Shown in pieces: positions 43,701 through 51,337 of a stretch of 64,000 bases of DNA (position 1 is the first letter of the stretch; the number at the start of each line of letters is the position of its first letter). Below the pieces are notes generated by a model. The model made no database searches. It saw only the letters and a program-made list of their open reading frames with translations, and had not been told where the DNA came from. The position numbers were made by a program, and so were the translations under genes. The stretch covers positions 1 to 64,000 of the forward strand of contig JAEWQJ010000002.1 in the NCBI GenBank assembly GCA_023399215.1. Direction: 5' to 3'. The DNA comes from Methanobacteriota archaeon. Lineage in GTDB: Archaea; Halobacteriota; Methanosarcinia; Methanosarcinales; Methanosarcinaceae.

Positions 43701-43800
43701 CAAGCGCCTTCTCAAAATTTTTCTCTGCGCCAATCTGGTTTTTCAAGTTCAAAAGAGCAAGAGCTTTACTGTACCAGGCTCTGGCATAAAGAGAATTCAT
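40759..43800 (-). CDS. Large tetratricopeptide-repeat membrane protein
   Basis: The 1013-residue protein consists of about 24 TPR units of 34 residues (pattern AWxxxGxxLxxLGRYEEALEAFEKALELDP) through residue ~860. Two hydrophobic segments follow (near 885-905 and 940-960), then an acidic tail. It is probably a membrane-anchored protein-interaction scaffold. ATG at 43800 with GGGGG upstream is preferred to TTG 43833. It lies between the S27ae end of the eIF2-gamma operon and kae1-bud32. High internal repetition makes assembly errors possible. Confidence 0.88.
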   Translation of the reverse strand: MNSLYARAWYSKALALLNLKNQIGAEKNFEKALEAFDAVLEVNPEDSVAWQYRGNILRYLDSPEEALQAFEKALDYDPENIPAQYLKGLTFGYLNLPEQALEAFSGVLGKDEKHTGALYYSGLALKQLSRDEEALEAFTRAAKLNPENLKAWYYRGITLSVLGRNEEALEAYGKTLKLEPSHSGAWEGEAKAYLALGRRREALRTCEKALELEPASAAAWETQGRILESVERKEEALSAFEKSLILEPGNVKNRLEKGRLLGQLGRPQKALDVFESVLELDNSIIEAKAGKGKALLALGKYQESLDAFRKVLETEPLSPEGWRGTGNCFLAMRMPYEALQAYEKTLSSGTENCGIFCGLGKVYYTLGDYSRAFESFEEALRLDSENLFAWNGRGNALYKLGRYSEALETYETLLELDYESLPARYNRGVTISRLKHQDKDFDEILESQLQTAFKKYLELSGGLPEGEIGSESWKYRGFAFAELGEYREALKAFENATKNGSESSFPRVCKGITLLCLKNYEEALETFEDAEKDLYSDAETEKAIKSGKYKEPGSLSPDELNFRLEILWNAKGLILDALGRYQDALTAFESARKLFEAENIACSGKGLVFAHCGEWEKALKAFDRILNLDPQNTQASVMKAFALIRLQEFKKAISVLEELTTDEITSDLPSCLLGFACFRMEDFERALKAYRKAIYINPKNSHARNGLAELYFRLGDSRGALKELEASIAEAPDNSYSRNLKGRVELEEQACEEALESFRRALALDSEDQRLLLWDVYARYMYAETSFEENSAQFRSMLLATAGKLEKTAIWQRSEDNELKAYALYFLGLFYCRAHYFRKAADRLDKCLRLEPPDEVKKPAELLLKNLRTGPLKPAWWEWWLDARTNHLLKKLSFGLIFLFIFGLLLSHPAALSLPVISWPASYINHLFSLTGNISWPVYGREYMALILFLVFILLLPGFRQGKPNEEELEPLTPPYPDLEIPESILEEFGEKLEKSLFSPEPMEESVSKLGDF

Positions 43801-44023
43801 AAGCCCCCGGAACCTTTTAGTAAAATTTAGCAAATTTAAAATTCATTTAATTATATCCAATACCTATTATAAATACGGGCGCAGAAGATAATTACTGATT
43901 TAGTTTCCAGGAATTCGCCGGCTTCTTTAATATTTTTCCAGCTTGAGCTAACGAATTGAGCTAAAATGTCTCCGTCTTCCCAAAACAAGACTCGGGTGGC
44001 TGAGTTCGTGTGAGTAAAATGAA

Positions 44024-44043
44024 CCGCAGGCAATCTCCTGCGG
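44024..44043 (-). terminator. GC-rich hairpin downstream of S27ae
   Basis: CCGCAGG-CAATCT-CCTGCGG is a perfect 7-bp stem with a 6-base loop. It extends by further pairs with one mismatch and lies 39 bases past the S27ae stop. On the minus strand it is followed by a weak T-rich run (TTCATTTTAC). It probably ends or stabilises the ribosomal operon transcript. Confidence 0.5.
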
Positions 44044-44081
44044 CTCGGATTGAAAAAGAGTAGATCAATTCTTGAATTGGA

Positions 44082-44231
44082 TTACTTCTTGAATTCGGTA
44101 TAGCCGCACTTTCCGCAAGCGAGGCGGTTCTTGTGATCGGCTAGGAATGTACCTGGTCCGCATCTGGGACAGAACTGTTTGATTCTTGTTACGGAGTCGC
44201 CCTGAACTTTATAGTAATCTTTTACTGCCAT
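44082..44231 (-). CDS. rps27ae: 30S ribosomal protein S27Ae
   Basis: The 49-residue zinc-ribbon protein starts MAVKDYYKVQGD and carries CPRC and CGKC. It is the archaeal form of S27a without ubiquitin and part of the small subunit. Its ATG follows the S24e stop (44247) by 15 bases. It is the last gene of the eIF2-gamma operon before the hairpin. Confidence 0.95.
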   Translation of the reverse strand: MAVKDYYKVQGDSVTRIKQFCPRCGPGTFLADHKNRLACGKCGYTEFKK

Positions 44232-44246
44232 ATATATGCACCTCGC

Positions 44247-44552
44247 TTAAGCCTCTTCTTCCTCAGTTTCCGTTCCCGGGGCAACGTTTCTCTTCAGGAC
44301 GTATTCCAGTTCTACTTCCTTCATACGGTCGGCATTTTCATAGATTTTGGCATAGCCCTTACCTTCTTGCATTCCGTATTCGGTTTTCATTTTCTGGACT
44401 ACCACCAGTTCAAGAGGGGCGTTCAGCATTGCAGCGAGTTTATTCCTGACATCATTTCTGGAAGGAGTCGAACCTTCATATTTCACAATGAAATCCAGTT
44501 CCCTTCGATTTAAAAGTGCATTATTCTTGTCTTTAAGGATTCTTATGTCCAT
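44247..44552 (-). CDS. rps24e: 30S ribosomal protein S24e
   Basis: The 101-residue protein shows the S24e pattern: MDIRILKDKNNALLNRRELDF, then SRNDVRNKLAAML and GYAKIYENADRM. It binds the small subunit. It overlaps the dephospho-CoA kinase gene by 20 bases, which implies coupled translation. The C-terminus is Glu-rich, as in relatives. Confidence 0.95.
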   Translation of the reverse strand: MDIRILKDKNNALLNRRELDFIVKYEGSTPSRNDVRNKLAAMLNAPLELVVVQKMKTEYGMQEGKGYAKIYENADRMKEVELEYVLKRNVAPGTETEEEEA

Positions 44553-45120
44553 CTAAAATTCTCCGTAGCTTATCTAATTCGTAATTCTGATTTTTGCTGA
44601 TGAGTTTCTCAAAGAGAGTTCTTATCTCTCCTTTTTTCTCCTCAGTGACCTTTACAAAGACCACACCCTCATCGGGCTGTCCGTACAGGACTACAGAGTC
44701 CAGAGGAGCCAGAAGGATTACAGGAAGGGTTGCCAGATCCTCTTCTCCCCTTACAAAGATCCTGAGAGGTTTTTCGGAAGCAAACGCTTCACAAAGGGTT
44801 TTAATTAACTCATCGGTAATAATTCCTGCAGGGTTGTCCACAGATACTTCGCTATAAACCTTGTCCATATTCCGAGCTGAGACATCACTGGAAACCGGCT
44901 TTCTTTTGGTACGGTTGTCCACAATACAGATATCCGGAATAATCCCGACCTCAAGCAGGTGGAATGTAGTAACATCCCCTACGGATATAAGTTTTGTGGG
45001 GCTTCCAAGCTCTCCTTCAAACTTCTCTATAGTATCCCTGCCCTTGCCCCTGTAAAGCGTACCCAGGGGTTTCTTCATCAGTGGACGAAGCTCTCTTGGA
45101 AGCTCGATATGAACACTCAA
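44533..45120 (-). CDS. GTP-dependent dephospho-CoA kinase (DUF359)
   Basis: The enzyme phosphorylates dephospho-CoA with GTP, the last step of archaeal CoA synthesis. The 195-residue protein has the DUF359 features GTLYRGKGRD, ISVGDVTTFHLLE and IVDNRTKRKP. It sits in the conserved archaeal order spt4, DUF359, S24e, S27ae. The gap to spt4 is zero bases. Confidence 0.9.
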   Translation of the reverse strand: MSVHIELPRELRPLMKKPLGTLYRGKGRDTIEKFEGELGSPTKLISVGDVTTFHLLEVGIIPDICIVDNRTKRKPVSSDVSARNMDKVYSEVSVDNPAGIITDELIKTLCEAFASEKPLRIFVRGEEDLATLPVILLAPLDSVVLYGQPDEGVVFVKVTEEKKGEIRTLFEKLISKNQNYELDKLRRILDGHKNP

Positions 45121-45306
45121 TCAGCGCACCTTCAAAGCAAATTTATCCGGAATGTCAACCCCAAGCTTTTTTGCTATTTCTGAGCGTTCAGGGTCCAGGA
45201 TAATTACAAGCCCACTCCATTCCTCTGCAAGGTCTGAAGTCCCACAGACAGGGCAGTTTTGTCCTTCCAGAACTCTCATGCAATGTCGACATACTTTTTC
45301 TGCCAT
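45121..45306 (-). CDS. spt4: Transcription elongation factor Spt4 (RpoE'')
   Basis: The 61-residue zinc protein has C6xxC9 and C18xxC21 and the conserved GLVIILDPERSEIAKKLG. It pairs with Spt5 to clamp RNA polymerase. It is adjacent to rpoE, 17 bases away, as in most euryarchaea. Confidence 0.95.
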   Translation of the reverse strand: MAEKVCRHCMRVLEGQNCPVCGTSDLAEEWSGLVIILDPERSEIAKKLGVDIPDKFALKVR

Positions 45307-45323
45307 ACAAATCCTCTTCCTTT

Positions 45324-45908
45324 TCAGGCAGTTTCTTCAGGAACAGCTTCATGAGACTGTTTCTTTTTACGGGCTTCCTCAATCCACTGCAGCTTTCCAA
45401 GAGCAGTCTGGCGCATAGTAAGGCCTATTTTACTTTCTTTAGGTTCTCTCTCGTTGATGCTTACAGCAACAACCCTGGCCCTTACATGGTCACCTTCGGC
45501 AATAGATTTGCCTCCGTTCTTTGTCACAAGCCTTGCATTCTTGGCGTCGTATGAAATAAAATCATCCGTAATCTGGCTGACGTGAAGCAAGCCATCCATT
45601 GGTCCCATACCTACGAAAACTCCGAAACCAACGGCTTCAACAACTTCACCCTCAATAATCTCCTGGAGCTCAGGCACGAACATTATTGCTTCGAATGTAA
45701 CATCGTAATATACTGCCCCGTCTCCTACGAGGATATGCCCTTCTCCTATCTCGACTATCTTGCAAATTGCGACGAGGGCACCAAGTTTTTTGTCAACCTG
45801 ACCCTCGAGTTTTTCTCTTAACGCGTTTTTAACAGTTTGCGCCACCTCTTCCCCTAAAAGGGTAGGAGGGATACGGACCGTATCAACGAGCTTCATCATT
45901 TTATACAT
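45324..45908 (-). CDS. rpoE: RNA polymerase subunit Rpo7 (RpoE', Rpb7 homologue)
   Basis: The 194-residue protein has the Rpb7 N-terminal fold (MKLVDTVRIPPTLLG, then GKKLGALVAI-like) and a C-terminal S1/OB domain (GEVVEAVGFGVFVGMGPMDGLLHVSQI). It forms the stalk of the polymerase with Rpo4. Two further Met codons at residues 4 and 5 are alternative starts. Confidence 0.95.
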   Translation of the reverse strand: MYKMMKLVDTVRIPPTLLGEEVAQTVKNALREKLEGQVDKKLGALVAICKIVEIGEGHILVGDGAVYYDVTFEAIMFVPELQEIIEGEVVEAVGFGVFVGMGPMDGLLHVSQITDDFISYDAKNARLVTKNGGKSIAEGDHVRARVVAVSINEREPKESKIGLTMRQTALGKLQWIEEARKKKQSHEAVPEETA

Positions 45909-45964
45909 CTGCTAATCACCCGTAAAAACAATCAATTTAATGCTGCCCGGTAAAATAACATAGT

Positions 45965-46333
45965 TCAGACAAAGTCCAGTTTATTTTTCTGCCTCAGGGA
46001 TATTGTCTGGATTCTTTTTTCGGCAAGCCTGCGCTTTAACCCGATATCATTTGTCAGAACAGCTGCTTTCATTTCTTCTGCTAGCCTGAGAATTACGTCA
46101 TCTGCAGGGCCTACAGCAGGAGTTATACGCTCGCACCTGCCCATCATGGACCTGGCAACCTTTGCAGCTGTTCTGTCCGAACCTCTTTCCCGCTTTATGA
46201 GTTTTTCTATCTCGAATACTACAGCATCAGGAACAAAAAATTCGTCAAATCCCAGCCTTTTCAGTTCTTCGAAAATATCCACTCCGAACTGGACCGGGAT
46301 CATAAACCCATTAGTATCGATTATAACTTTCAA
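45965..46333 (-). CDS. PIN-domain protein (Fcf1/Utp24-like)
   Basis: The 122-residue PIN domain has acidic residues D6 (IIDTNGF), E46-type and D100-D102-type positions (LTNDIGLKRRL), which form a Mg nuclease site. Archaeal members in this operon are related to the Fcf1/Utp24 rRNA-processing nuclease. Its ATG overlaps the eIF2-gamma stop by four bases. There is no antitoxin-like partner, so a VapC toxin role is unlikely. Confidence 0.88.
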   Translation of the reverse strand: MKVIIDTNGFMIPVQFGVDIFEELKRLGFDEFFVPDAVVFEIEKLIKRERGSDRTAAKVARSMMGRCERITPAVGPADDVILRLAEEMKAAVLTNDIGLKRRLAEKRIQTISLRQKNKLDFV

Positions 46334-47556
46334 CTCTTAATTACCCCTACTCCAATAAGCCGCCAGCGAGAGTCGATTCTCCTGCTGATAGCAACCCTTG
46401 ACCCAATGGCTGCGCTAATTGGGCGTTTAAGGGCCACCTGCGCTTCATTTTTCCTTGCACTTGTAACCACACCAACTGTAGTTGCGGTTCCTATATTGAG
46501 CATAAGGGGTTCGCTGGTTTTGATTTCATTGATTTTTTCTTCTCTTGTAACTCCCACTACCCTTTCGAGCAGGTGTAATTCCATGACGAACTGATGCCTG
46601 GTCTCAGGAAGGGTACCAGGTGTGCCTGCAATCTGTCCTGTTAAAGAGTCACCTTTTGTCAGGGTAGGGTCAAGATAAGTTCCAACAGCCAGAAGGCCTC
46701 CGGGAGTTGCTTCTTCTACCTTTGTCTCACCTGCAAAGATAGATGAAATCGTTGTCATAATCGGAATCCATCTTGTAACGCCTTCGGTTGTAACCTTGAT
46801 TCCTGGTCTTATTTCCAGCTCGTCTCCGGGATGAAGTACTCCCTCGGTCAGAGTTCCGCCAATAACTCCCCCACGCATTTCCTCAATTGAAGCTCCTGGC
46901 CTGTTAATGTCAAAAGAACGGGCAATCAACATGCTGGCAGGCTTGTCCACTTTGTGGACAGGTGTGGGAATCACGGTCTCCAGAGTATCGATAAGGACAT
47001 CGATATTAATATTCTGCTGAGCCGAAATCGGGATGATAGGGGCATTTTCTGCGACTGTGCCTTTAACAAATTCTTTTATCTGGCGATAGTTCTCGAGAAG
47101 GCGTTCTTTGGATACAAGGTCAATCTTATTTTGCACTATAACAATATTTTTAATTCCTATAATATCCAGTGCCATAAGGTGTTCTTTTGTCTGGGGCTGC
47201 GGGCAGTCTTCATTTGCCGCAATTACCAGTACTGCCCCGTCCATAATAGCAGCACCTGAGAGCATAGTAGCCATAAGGGTTTCGTGTCCAGGAGCGTCTA
47301 CAAAGGACACTGTCCTGTATTCCTCTGTCTTTTCCCCACAGTTAGGGCAGGTCTTCTCTACAGTGTAACATTGGGGAACAGGGCATTTGGGACATTTCCT
47401 AAACAGGGAGTCTGCATAACCCAGTCTGATAGAAATTCCCCTTTTTACTTCCTCGCTATGCGTATCTGTCCAAACACCTGATAAGGCTTTAACAAGTGTG
47501 GTTTTTCCATGGTCGACATGTCCTACCATGCCGATATTAACACAAGGCTGACTCAA
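46330..47556 (-). CDS. eif2g: Translation initiation factor aIF2 gamma subunit
   Basis: The GTPase carries initiator Met-tRNA to the small subunit. The ~408-residue protein has G1 GHVDHGKTT, a zinc knuckle with four Cys (CPKCPVPQC, CPNC), G3 DAPGH and G4 NKID. I place the start at TTG 47556 (LSQPCVNIGMVGH) because GGAGG lies at 47567-47571. The frame upstream to 47610 adds residues with no family match. It heads the minus-strand operon of PIN, rpoE, spt4, DUF359, S24e and S27ae genes. Confidence 0.97.
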   Translation of the reverse strand: MSQPCVNIGMVGHVDHGKTTLVKALSGVWTDTHSEEVKRGISIRLGYADSLFRKCPKCPVPQCYTVEKTCPNCGEKTEEYRTVSFVDAPGHETLMATMLSGAAIMDGAVLVIAANEDCPQPQTKEHLMALDIIGIKNIVIVQNKIDLVSKERLLENYRQIKEFVKGTVAENAPIIPISAQQNINIDVLIDTLETVIPTPVHKVDKPASMLIARSFDINRPGASIEEMRGGVIGGTLTEGVLHPGDELEIRPGIKVTTEGVTRWIPIMTTISSIFAGETKVEEATPGGLLAVGTYLDPTLTKGDSLTGQIAGTPGTLPETRHQFVMELHLLERVVGVTREEKINEIKTSEPLMLNIGTATTVGVVTSARKNEAQVALKRPISAAIGSRVAISRRIDSRWRLIGVGVIKS

Positions 47557-47918
47557 GTTGTAATTTCCTCCAGTAAAGTAAAGTGATCCTATATAAGGCA
47601 GGTCTATCATCCTAAACCTGAACCATAAAATTTGAAATTATTTTTCCAGTAGGTCCGCAGATTCCAACCCTTAATTCATCTGGTCTGTAATTTAAAATGT
47701 AATTATGAATTAAAGCTATGAATTAAAGCGGGTTTGGGGGAACGAAAATATTCCCCGGCCCAGTTCTTAGTCTGGATTTCCTGAATTTGGAGTCTGGGCA
47801 AATTTTAGTATTATGTTTTCGTATCACGATTTAAAGCTTGCAGATTCAGGTGATACTTTTAAAGTTTACGGTATCCTGCATAGTTAATATCTACTAATGC
47901 CGGAAAGCCTTAATAAAT
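47557..47918. other. Spacer with a GGGGAA/TTCCCC hairpin
   Basis: GGGGAA-N8-TTCCCC lies at 47737-47756, preceded by a direct repeat of ATGAATTAAAGC (47706 and 47719). It follows the purP stop and precedes the eIF2-gamma promoter region. No gene is seen. Confidence 0.4.
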
Positions 47919-49082
47919 TTATGTGACGATAGCGTCAAGCTTCTCCAGTTCGAGGGCGCGCCTGATCTCAAAGGCCAGCCTTCTTCCTGTACTCATTGGT
48001 CTTCTCCATAGCGAGTTGCCATAAGAATGACCTACTGACATATGAACATTGGTCCCGCCGCCTACTCTTGGGGCCACATCATAAATATAAAAGTTAAGAT
48101 CCTTATCAACGCAGGTCTGCAGGCAGAACGGTCCTATAATTCCGGGAGAATAATGTTTCTGTGTAGCTTTTACGTATTTTTCTCCCATCTGGAAGACTTT
48201 CTCAAGAAGAGACTCGCGCAGAGTTGCGGAGTTATGCCCGCATACCGTGTATTCAGGAGTTAACTGGCTTTCGGCCAGGGACATTTGCTGCGGGGCAGGA
48301 AGCCTTACATGTCCATCAAGGCTGGTCTCAAAGCGCCAGTCAATCCCAAGGAGTTCCAGCTTGCTCATTTTCGGCTCGATTGGGGAATAAAACATATCAA
48401 AGTTGAACACAGGACCTATGATATAGCGCTCTATCCTTGCATTCTCAAGAGCCTCACGTGTGATAACTCCCTGCTTAATTAGAGACTCGGATTTCTCCGT
48501 ATATTCTCTGTAACTTGAAGCGGTAAAAAATCCCCTTTCGAGTTTTTTTACTGCATGCGGGAGCTTGACCATTACAAGCTCATTGATATCCTTTGGAGAC
48601 TCGATTTTTTCCGGAAAAGGAAGTCCTGCTTTTTCCAGAATCCAGTAATAGCTCTGCTGCTCACGGCGTTCCTCGCTTCGAAGAAGGTTTCTGCTTCCCA
48701 CAAGAGGCACTCTGAAGTTCTCTTCGATCTCATCTATACTGCAGTAGGAAGTAAAGGATCTGTTCGGGACAAAAAGCACATTTTCATCAACCAGTTTCTG
48801 CTGGTTTTTGGGCAGGAGAATTTCATTGTACTTTTTGAAAACAATGGCCTCGTCAACAACCCCCCTCATTACTTTTCCAGAAAGGTCTCTCTGAGCCCTG
48901 AAGTATTCGCTGTATGTTTTTTCTCTGCCAGCCTGGCATACAGCAAGAGTCCTGAATTTCTCTTCAACTGCCCCGTCACAGATGTCGAGTCCTGAGTGAG
49001 AGCCTATAGTTCCGACTTTTATCTCATCAGCATGGGTATAGTAGCCTTCAACGATTTCCTTAATTTCGTTCCTGTCAATCAT
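47919..49082 (-). CDS. purP: Formate-dependent FAICAR synthetase PurP family
   Basis: PurP makes FAICAR from AICAR, formate and ATP in archaeal purine synthesis. The 387-residue ATP-grasp protein begins IKVGTIGSHSGLDICDGA and contains the family signature segments IGPVFNFDMFYSP, LLGIDWRFETSLDG and VAPRVGGGTNVHM. Methanosarcina carry more than one paralogue and some may not be the catalytic purine enzyme, so exact function is not certain. ATG start. Confidence 0.9.
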   Translation of the reverse strand: MIDRNEIKEIVEGYYTHADEIKVGTIGSHSGLDICDGAVEEKFRTLAVCQAGREKTYSEYFRAQRDLSGKVMRGVVDEAIVFKKYNEILLPKNQQKLVDENVLFVPNRSFTSYCSIDEIEENFRVPLVGSRNLLRSEERREQQSYYWILEKAGLPFPEKIESPKDINELVMVKLPHAVKKLERGFFTASSYREYTEKSESLIKQGVITREALENARIERYIIGPVFNFDMFYSPIEPKMSKLELLGIDWRFETSLDGHVRLPAPQQMSLAESQLTPEYTVCGHNSATLRESLLEKVFQMGEKYVKATQKHYSPGIIGPFCLQTCVDKDLNFYIYDVAPRVGGGTNVHMSVGHSYGNSLWRRPMSTGRRLAFEIRRALELEKLDAIVT

Positions 49083-49346
49083 ATTTGATGTTCCTTGGCT
49101 TTGGAAATAATTCCTTTCAATGAAATGGTAATAGGTATGGCTTTCAAACCTGCTACTAGATGGAGGATCCTCGAAACGCAGGTCTCGCGACTAGTTGCCA
49201 GGTATTATGAAGTAAAAATCCTGATAGGTTTTCCCCATTAACGGCTTTACCTATTAAATCCCTTTCTAATATAAGTAACCATTTATATAATGAAAGAAAA
49301 CAAGAAAGCACTAAAGCCAGAAAAAGATAGGCCAGAACAAACATCT

Positions 49347-49436
49347 GAAACTTTTCCACTGGTTTCCAGTTTCTGAGTTTACTCCATTTTTGAAACTTTC
49401 CCGTTAGTTTCCAGTTTCTGAGTTTCCATAGTTTTT
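49347..49436. repeat. 45-bp tandem repeat, two copies
   Basis: GAAACTTT-CC-x-GTTTCCAGTTTCTGAGTTT-type units at 49347-49391 and 49392-49436 match at most positions, with a short third start (GACACTTTC) after. It lies in the spacer upstream of purP. Confidence 0.75.
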
Positions 49437-49456
49437 GACACTTTCTTAAACTAGTC

Positions 49457-49474
49457 GTGTCCGTAAGTTATTGA
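49457..49474. repeat. Insertion-end-like sequence, single copy
   Basis: GTGTCCGTAAGTTATTGA matches 50400-50417 at 17 of 18 bases in the same orientation and partly matches the inverse of 50446-50453. It looks like a left-over transposon terminus. The spacer 49083-49765 has no credible gene. Confidence 0.45.
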
Positions 49475-49765
49475 CTATTTCAGAAAAAGCAAGTACAACC
49501 CCATCATTTGAGGAAAATATAGAGATATTCTTGTGCTTATGATTTTCAATAACTCACACACTACCAAATTCCTTAACCAAATACAAATGAATGGAATACC
49601 TGTTTATGGTCAAAAATATGAATCATCGTAATTTTGAAACAAGCTTAAAAGAATATGAAAAGAGATAGTAATCATTACCCCCTGTTCAAAGGTAAGAATT
49701 ACTGTAAATTTCTCCTTTCGATGTGGTGTGTTAGTTAATTAAAATACATTTCCATTATTTATTCA

Positions 49766-49885
49766 TCACTTCTGCTTCTTTTCTTCTGCGAGAGTGACCT
49801 TCTTCCCACAAATATCGCATTTTCCTTCTTCAGTAATACAGGGCTGCTTGGGAGCTTCTCCTCCACAAATTCCACATTTTACCAT
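49766..49885 (-). CDS. 39-residue zinc-ribbon protein
   Basis: ATG at 49885 is preceded by a perfect GAGGTGA (49892-49898) with a 6-base spacer. The product has C4xxC7 and C23xxC26 with Gly after each pair, a fourth-type Cys16, and a Lys/Glu-rich tail (EEKKQK). This is the pattern of a minimal two-pair zinc ribbon. Tiny zinc-binding proteins of this kind are known in Methanosarcina. Role is unknown. It stands alone in a 1.4-kb region with insertion-like remnants. Confidence 0.75.
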   Translation of the reverse strand: MVKCGICGGEAPKQPCITEEGKCDICGKKVTLAEEKKQK

Positions 49886-50398
49886 ATCATTTCACCTCTT
49901 TTATTCCAATCCCGGACCTTTCGCCCATTATTAATATATTAGTAATTGATTTATATTTAATCGGCATAAAAATATACAAAATGCATTCCAGTGACCGGAT
50001 AAATATATCTCGGAATAACCTTTGACTTGACTTTCACAGATATACCAAGAATGAATTGTTAGATAACGAAAATCCGTAGTGTCTAATGAAAATAAATCCA
50101 AAATTGTCTTATTGATCACGAAAATTAGTAGCTACGATACTGGTATGTAAATATAATCCCAAAATTGTATGAAGTTTACAGGCTCGATGCATAGCGAGTT
50201 TAAAAACCAAAAAATTATTGAATTTGGGTAAAATCGCTATCAAACAGACTATTTTTCATCTACAACATTAACTGTGCAACCTAATGTTATCGTTTTTTCA
50301 TGATCTTTGAAAGATGAGTTTGAACATTACCAGGGGATAATATCGTAAATCTCGAATATTGGATCGTCCTATAATAATAAAAAGTCTCAAAAATGGGT
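49886..50398. other. Decayed AT-rich spacer
   Basis: Short duplicated words (AATCCAAAATTGT near 50093 and AATCCCAAAATTGT near 50155) suggest old duplication or transposon debris. A TATA-like run near 49928-49950 could be the promoter of the zinc-ribbon gene. No credible frame was found. Confidence 0.35.
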
Positions 50399-50399
50399 A

Positions 50400-50453
50400 G
50401 TGTCCGTGAGTTATTGATTAATTCTGGCTGATTAATTCTGATATTACGGACAC
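50400..50453. mobile_element. 54-bp palindromic insertion-end pair
   Basis: GTGTCCGT at 50400-50407 and ACGGACAC at 50446-50453 are perfect inverted ends. Inside, TGATTAATTCTG occurs twice. This could be two transposon termini joined after loss of the interior, or a minimal MITE. Confidence 0.5.
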
Positions 50454-50521
50454 AACTCCAATCATTATCAAGATTTGGGAACCTTTCCTCAGATTACGTT
50501 TTTCAGTAATTACCCCGACTC

Positions 50522-51262
50522 TTAAACCGAACTAAGGATAACAGGCGTAATAAAAGTCTCAATTATAGCTGCAACCAGAAGAAGAGGCAAGATCCAGTGG
50601 AAATAAAACGTAAGTCCCTCTTTAAATTCACTTTTTATCTGGGTAGATCTCCCTATAAGGGCAGAAAATACCTGGTACCCGAGCCGAAACCCTATTCCTG
50701 CAGAAAGGAAGACCATAGGCAATTCCAGTATCCCATGGGGGAGAAGACCAAGCAAAATAAAGAGCGTTCCTCTTTCCTGAGCTATAAGATAAACGATAAC
50801 TCCCACAACATATCCATTAAAGGCGATAAAAAGTATCGGAAGAATTCCCAGAGCCAACCCGAGTACCAGAAAAAGCAGGCTTAAAAATGCATTATTAAGA
50901 AAAATTGTAAACATTATAAAAAGAGGGTTCATTGTCATAATTGACGAAAAACGGGAGCTAAAGCTTTCTCTGAGAGTCTCAGCCATAGAAGGGAAACTTG
51001 CAGCTGAATAATAGCCTACGACTAAAAATACAAAAAATATCAAGGCCATAAGAAGTGCATAAGGCCAGATAAATCGCAGATATCTAGACCCTTTTTTTGG
51101 ATCTTTTCTGCTATCACGCCAGGTTTCTGCTGCGCTGCTTCCGGGAAATAAATCTTTCTCTTCTGTAGCATATCCCCTGTTTTCTATTTCCCCTTCAGGA
51201 GTTCCTGCAGTCTGTACTCCTGCTTTTCTCTCATCTGAATTATAATTGTCCTCTTTTTCCAT
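50522..51262 (-). CDS. SpoIIM-like (DUF95) membrane protein
   Basis: The 246-residue protein has a polar N-terminal region (~70 residues) and then five to six helices with the stage II sporulation M family pattern: FLNNAFLSLLFLVLGLALGILPI, FNGYVVGVIVY and LLPHGILELPMVFLSAG. Homologues are widespread outside spore formers and may act as membrane enzyme regulators or transport partners. I start at ATG 51262, which has GGTGGGG upstream, not at 51310. It follows DUF63 on the same strand. Confidence 0.85.
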   Translation of the reverse strand: MEKEDNYNSDERKAGVQTAGTPEGEIENRGYATEEKDLFPGSSAAETWRDSRKDPKKGSRYLRFIWPYALLMALIFFVFLVVGYYSAASFPSMAETLRESFSSRFSSIMTMNPLFIMFTIFLNNAFLSLLFLVLGLALGILPILFIAFNGYVVGVIVYLIAQERGTLFILLGLLPHGILELPMVFLSAGIGFRLGYQVFSALIGRSTQIKSEFKEGLTFYFHWILPLLLVAAIIETFITPVILSSV

Positions 51263-51337
51263 ACCTATCCCCACCTGTATTCTTAGCTTATTTTCCTGTT
51301 CCAAATACATATGACGCCTGACAAATATCTTTTTATC

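Noticed and set aside
45965..46333. VapC toxin
   Set aside because: PIN domain sits in a translation/transcription operon and has no antitoxin partner; Fcf1-like role fits better.
49156..49359. 67-codon minus-strand hydrophobic frame
   Set aside because: No clear Shine-Dalgarno and it overlaps the 45-bp repeat region; a small membrane protein cannot be fully excluded.
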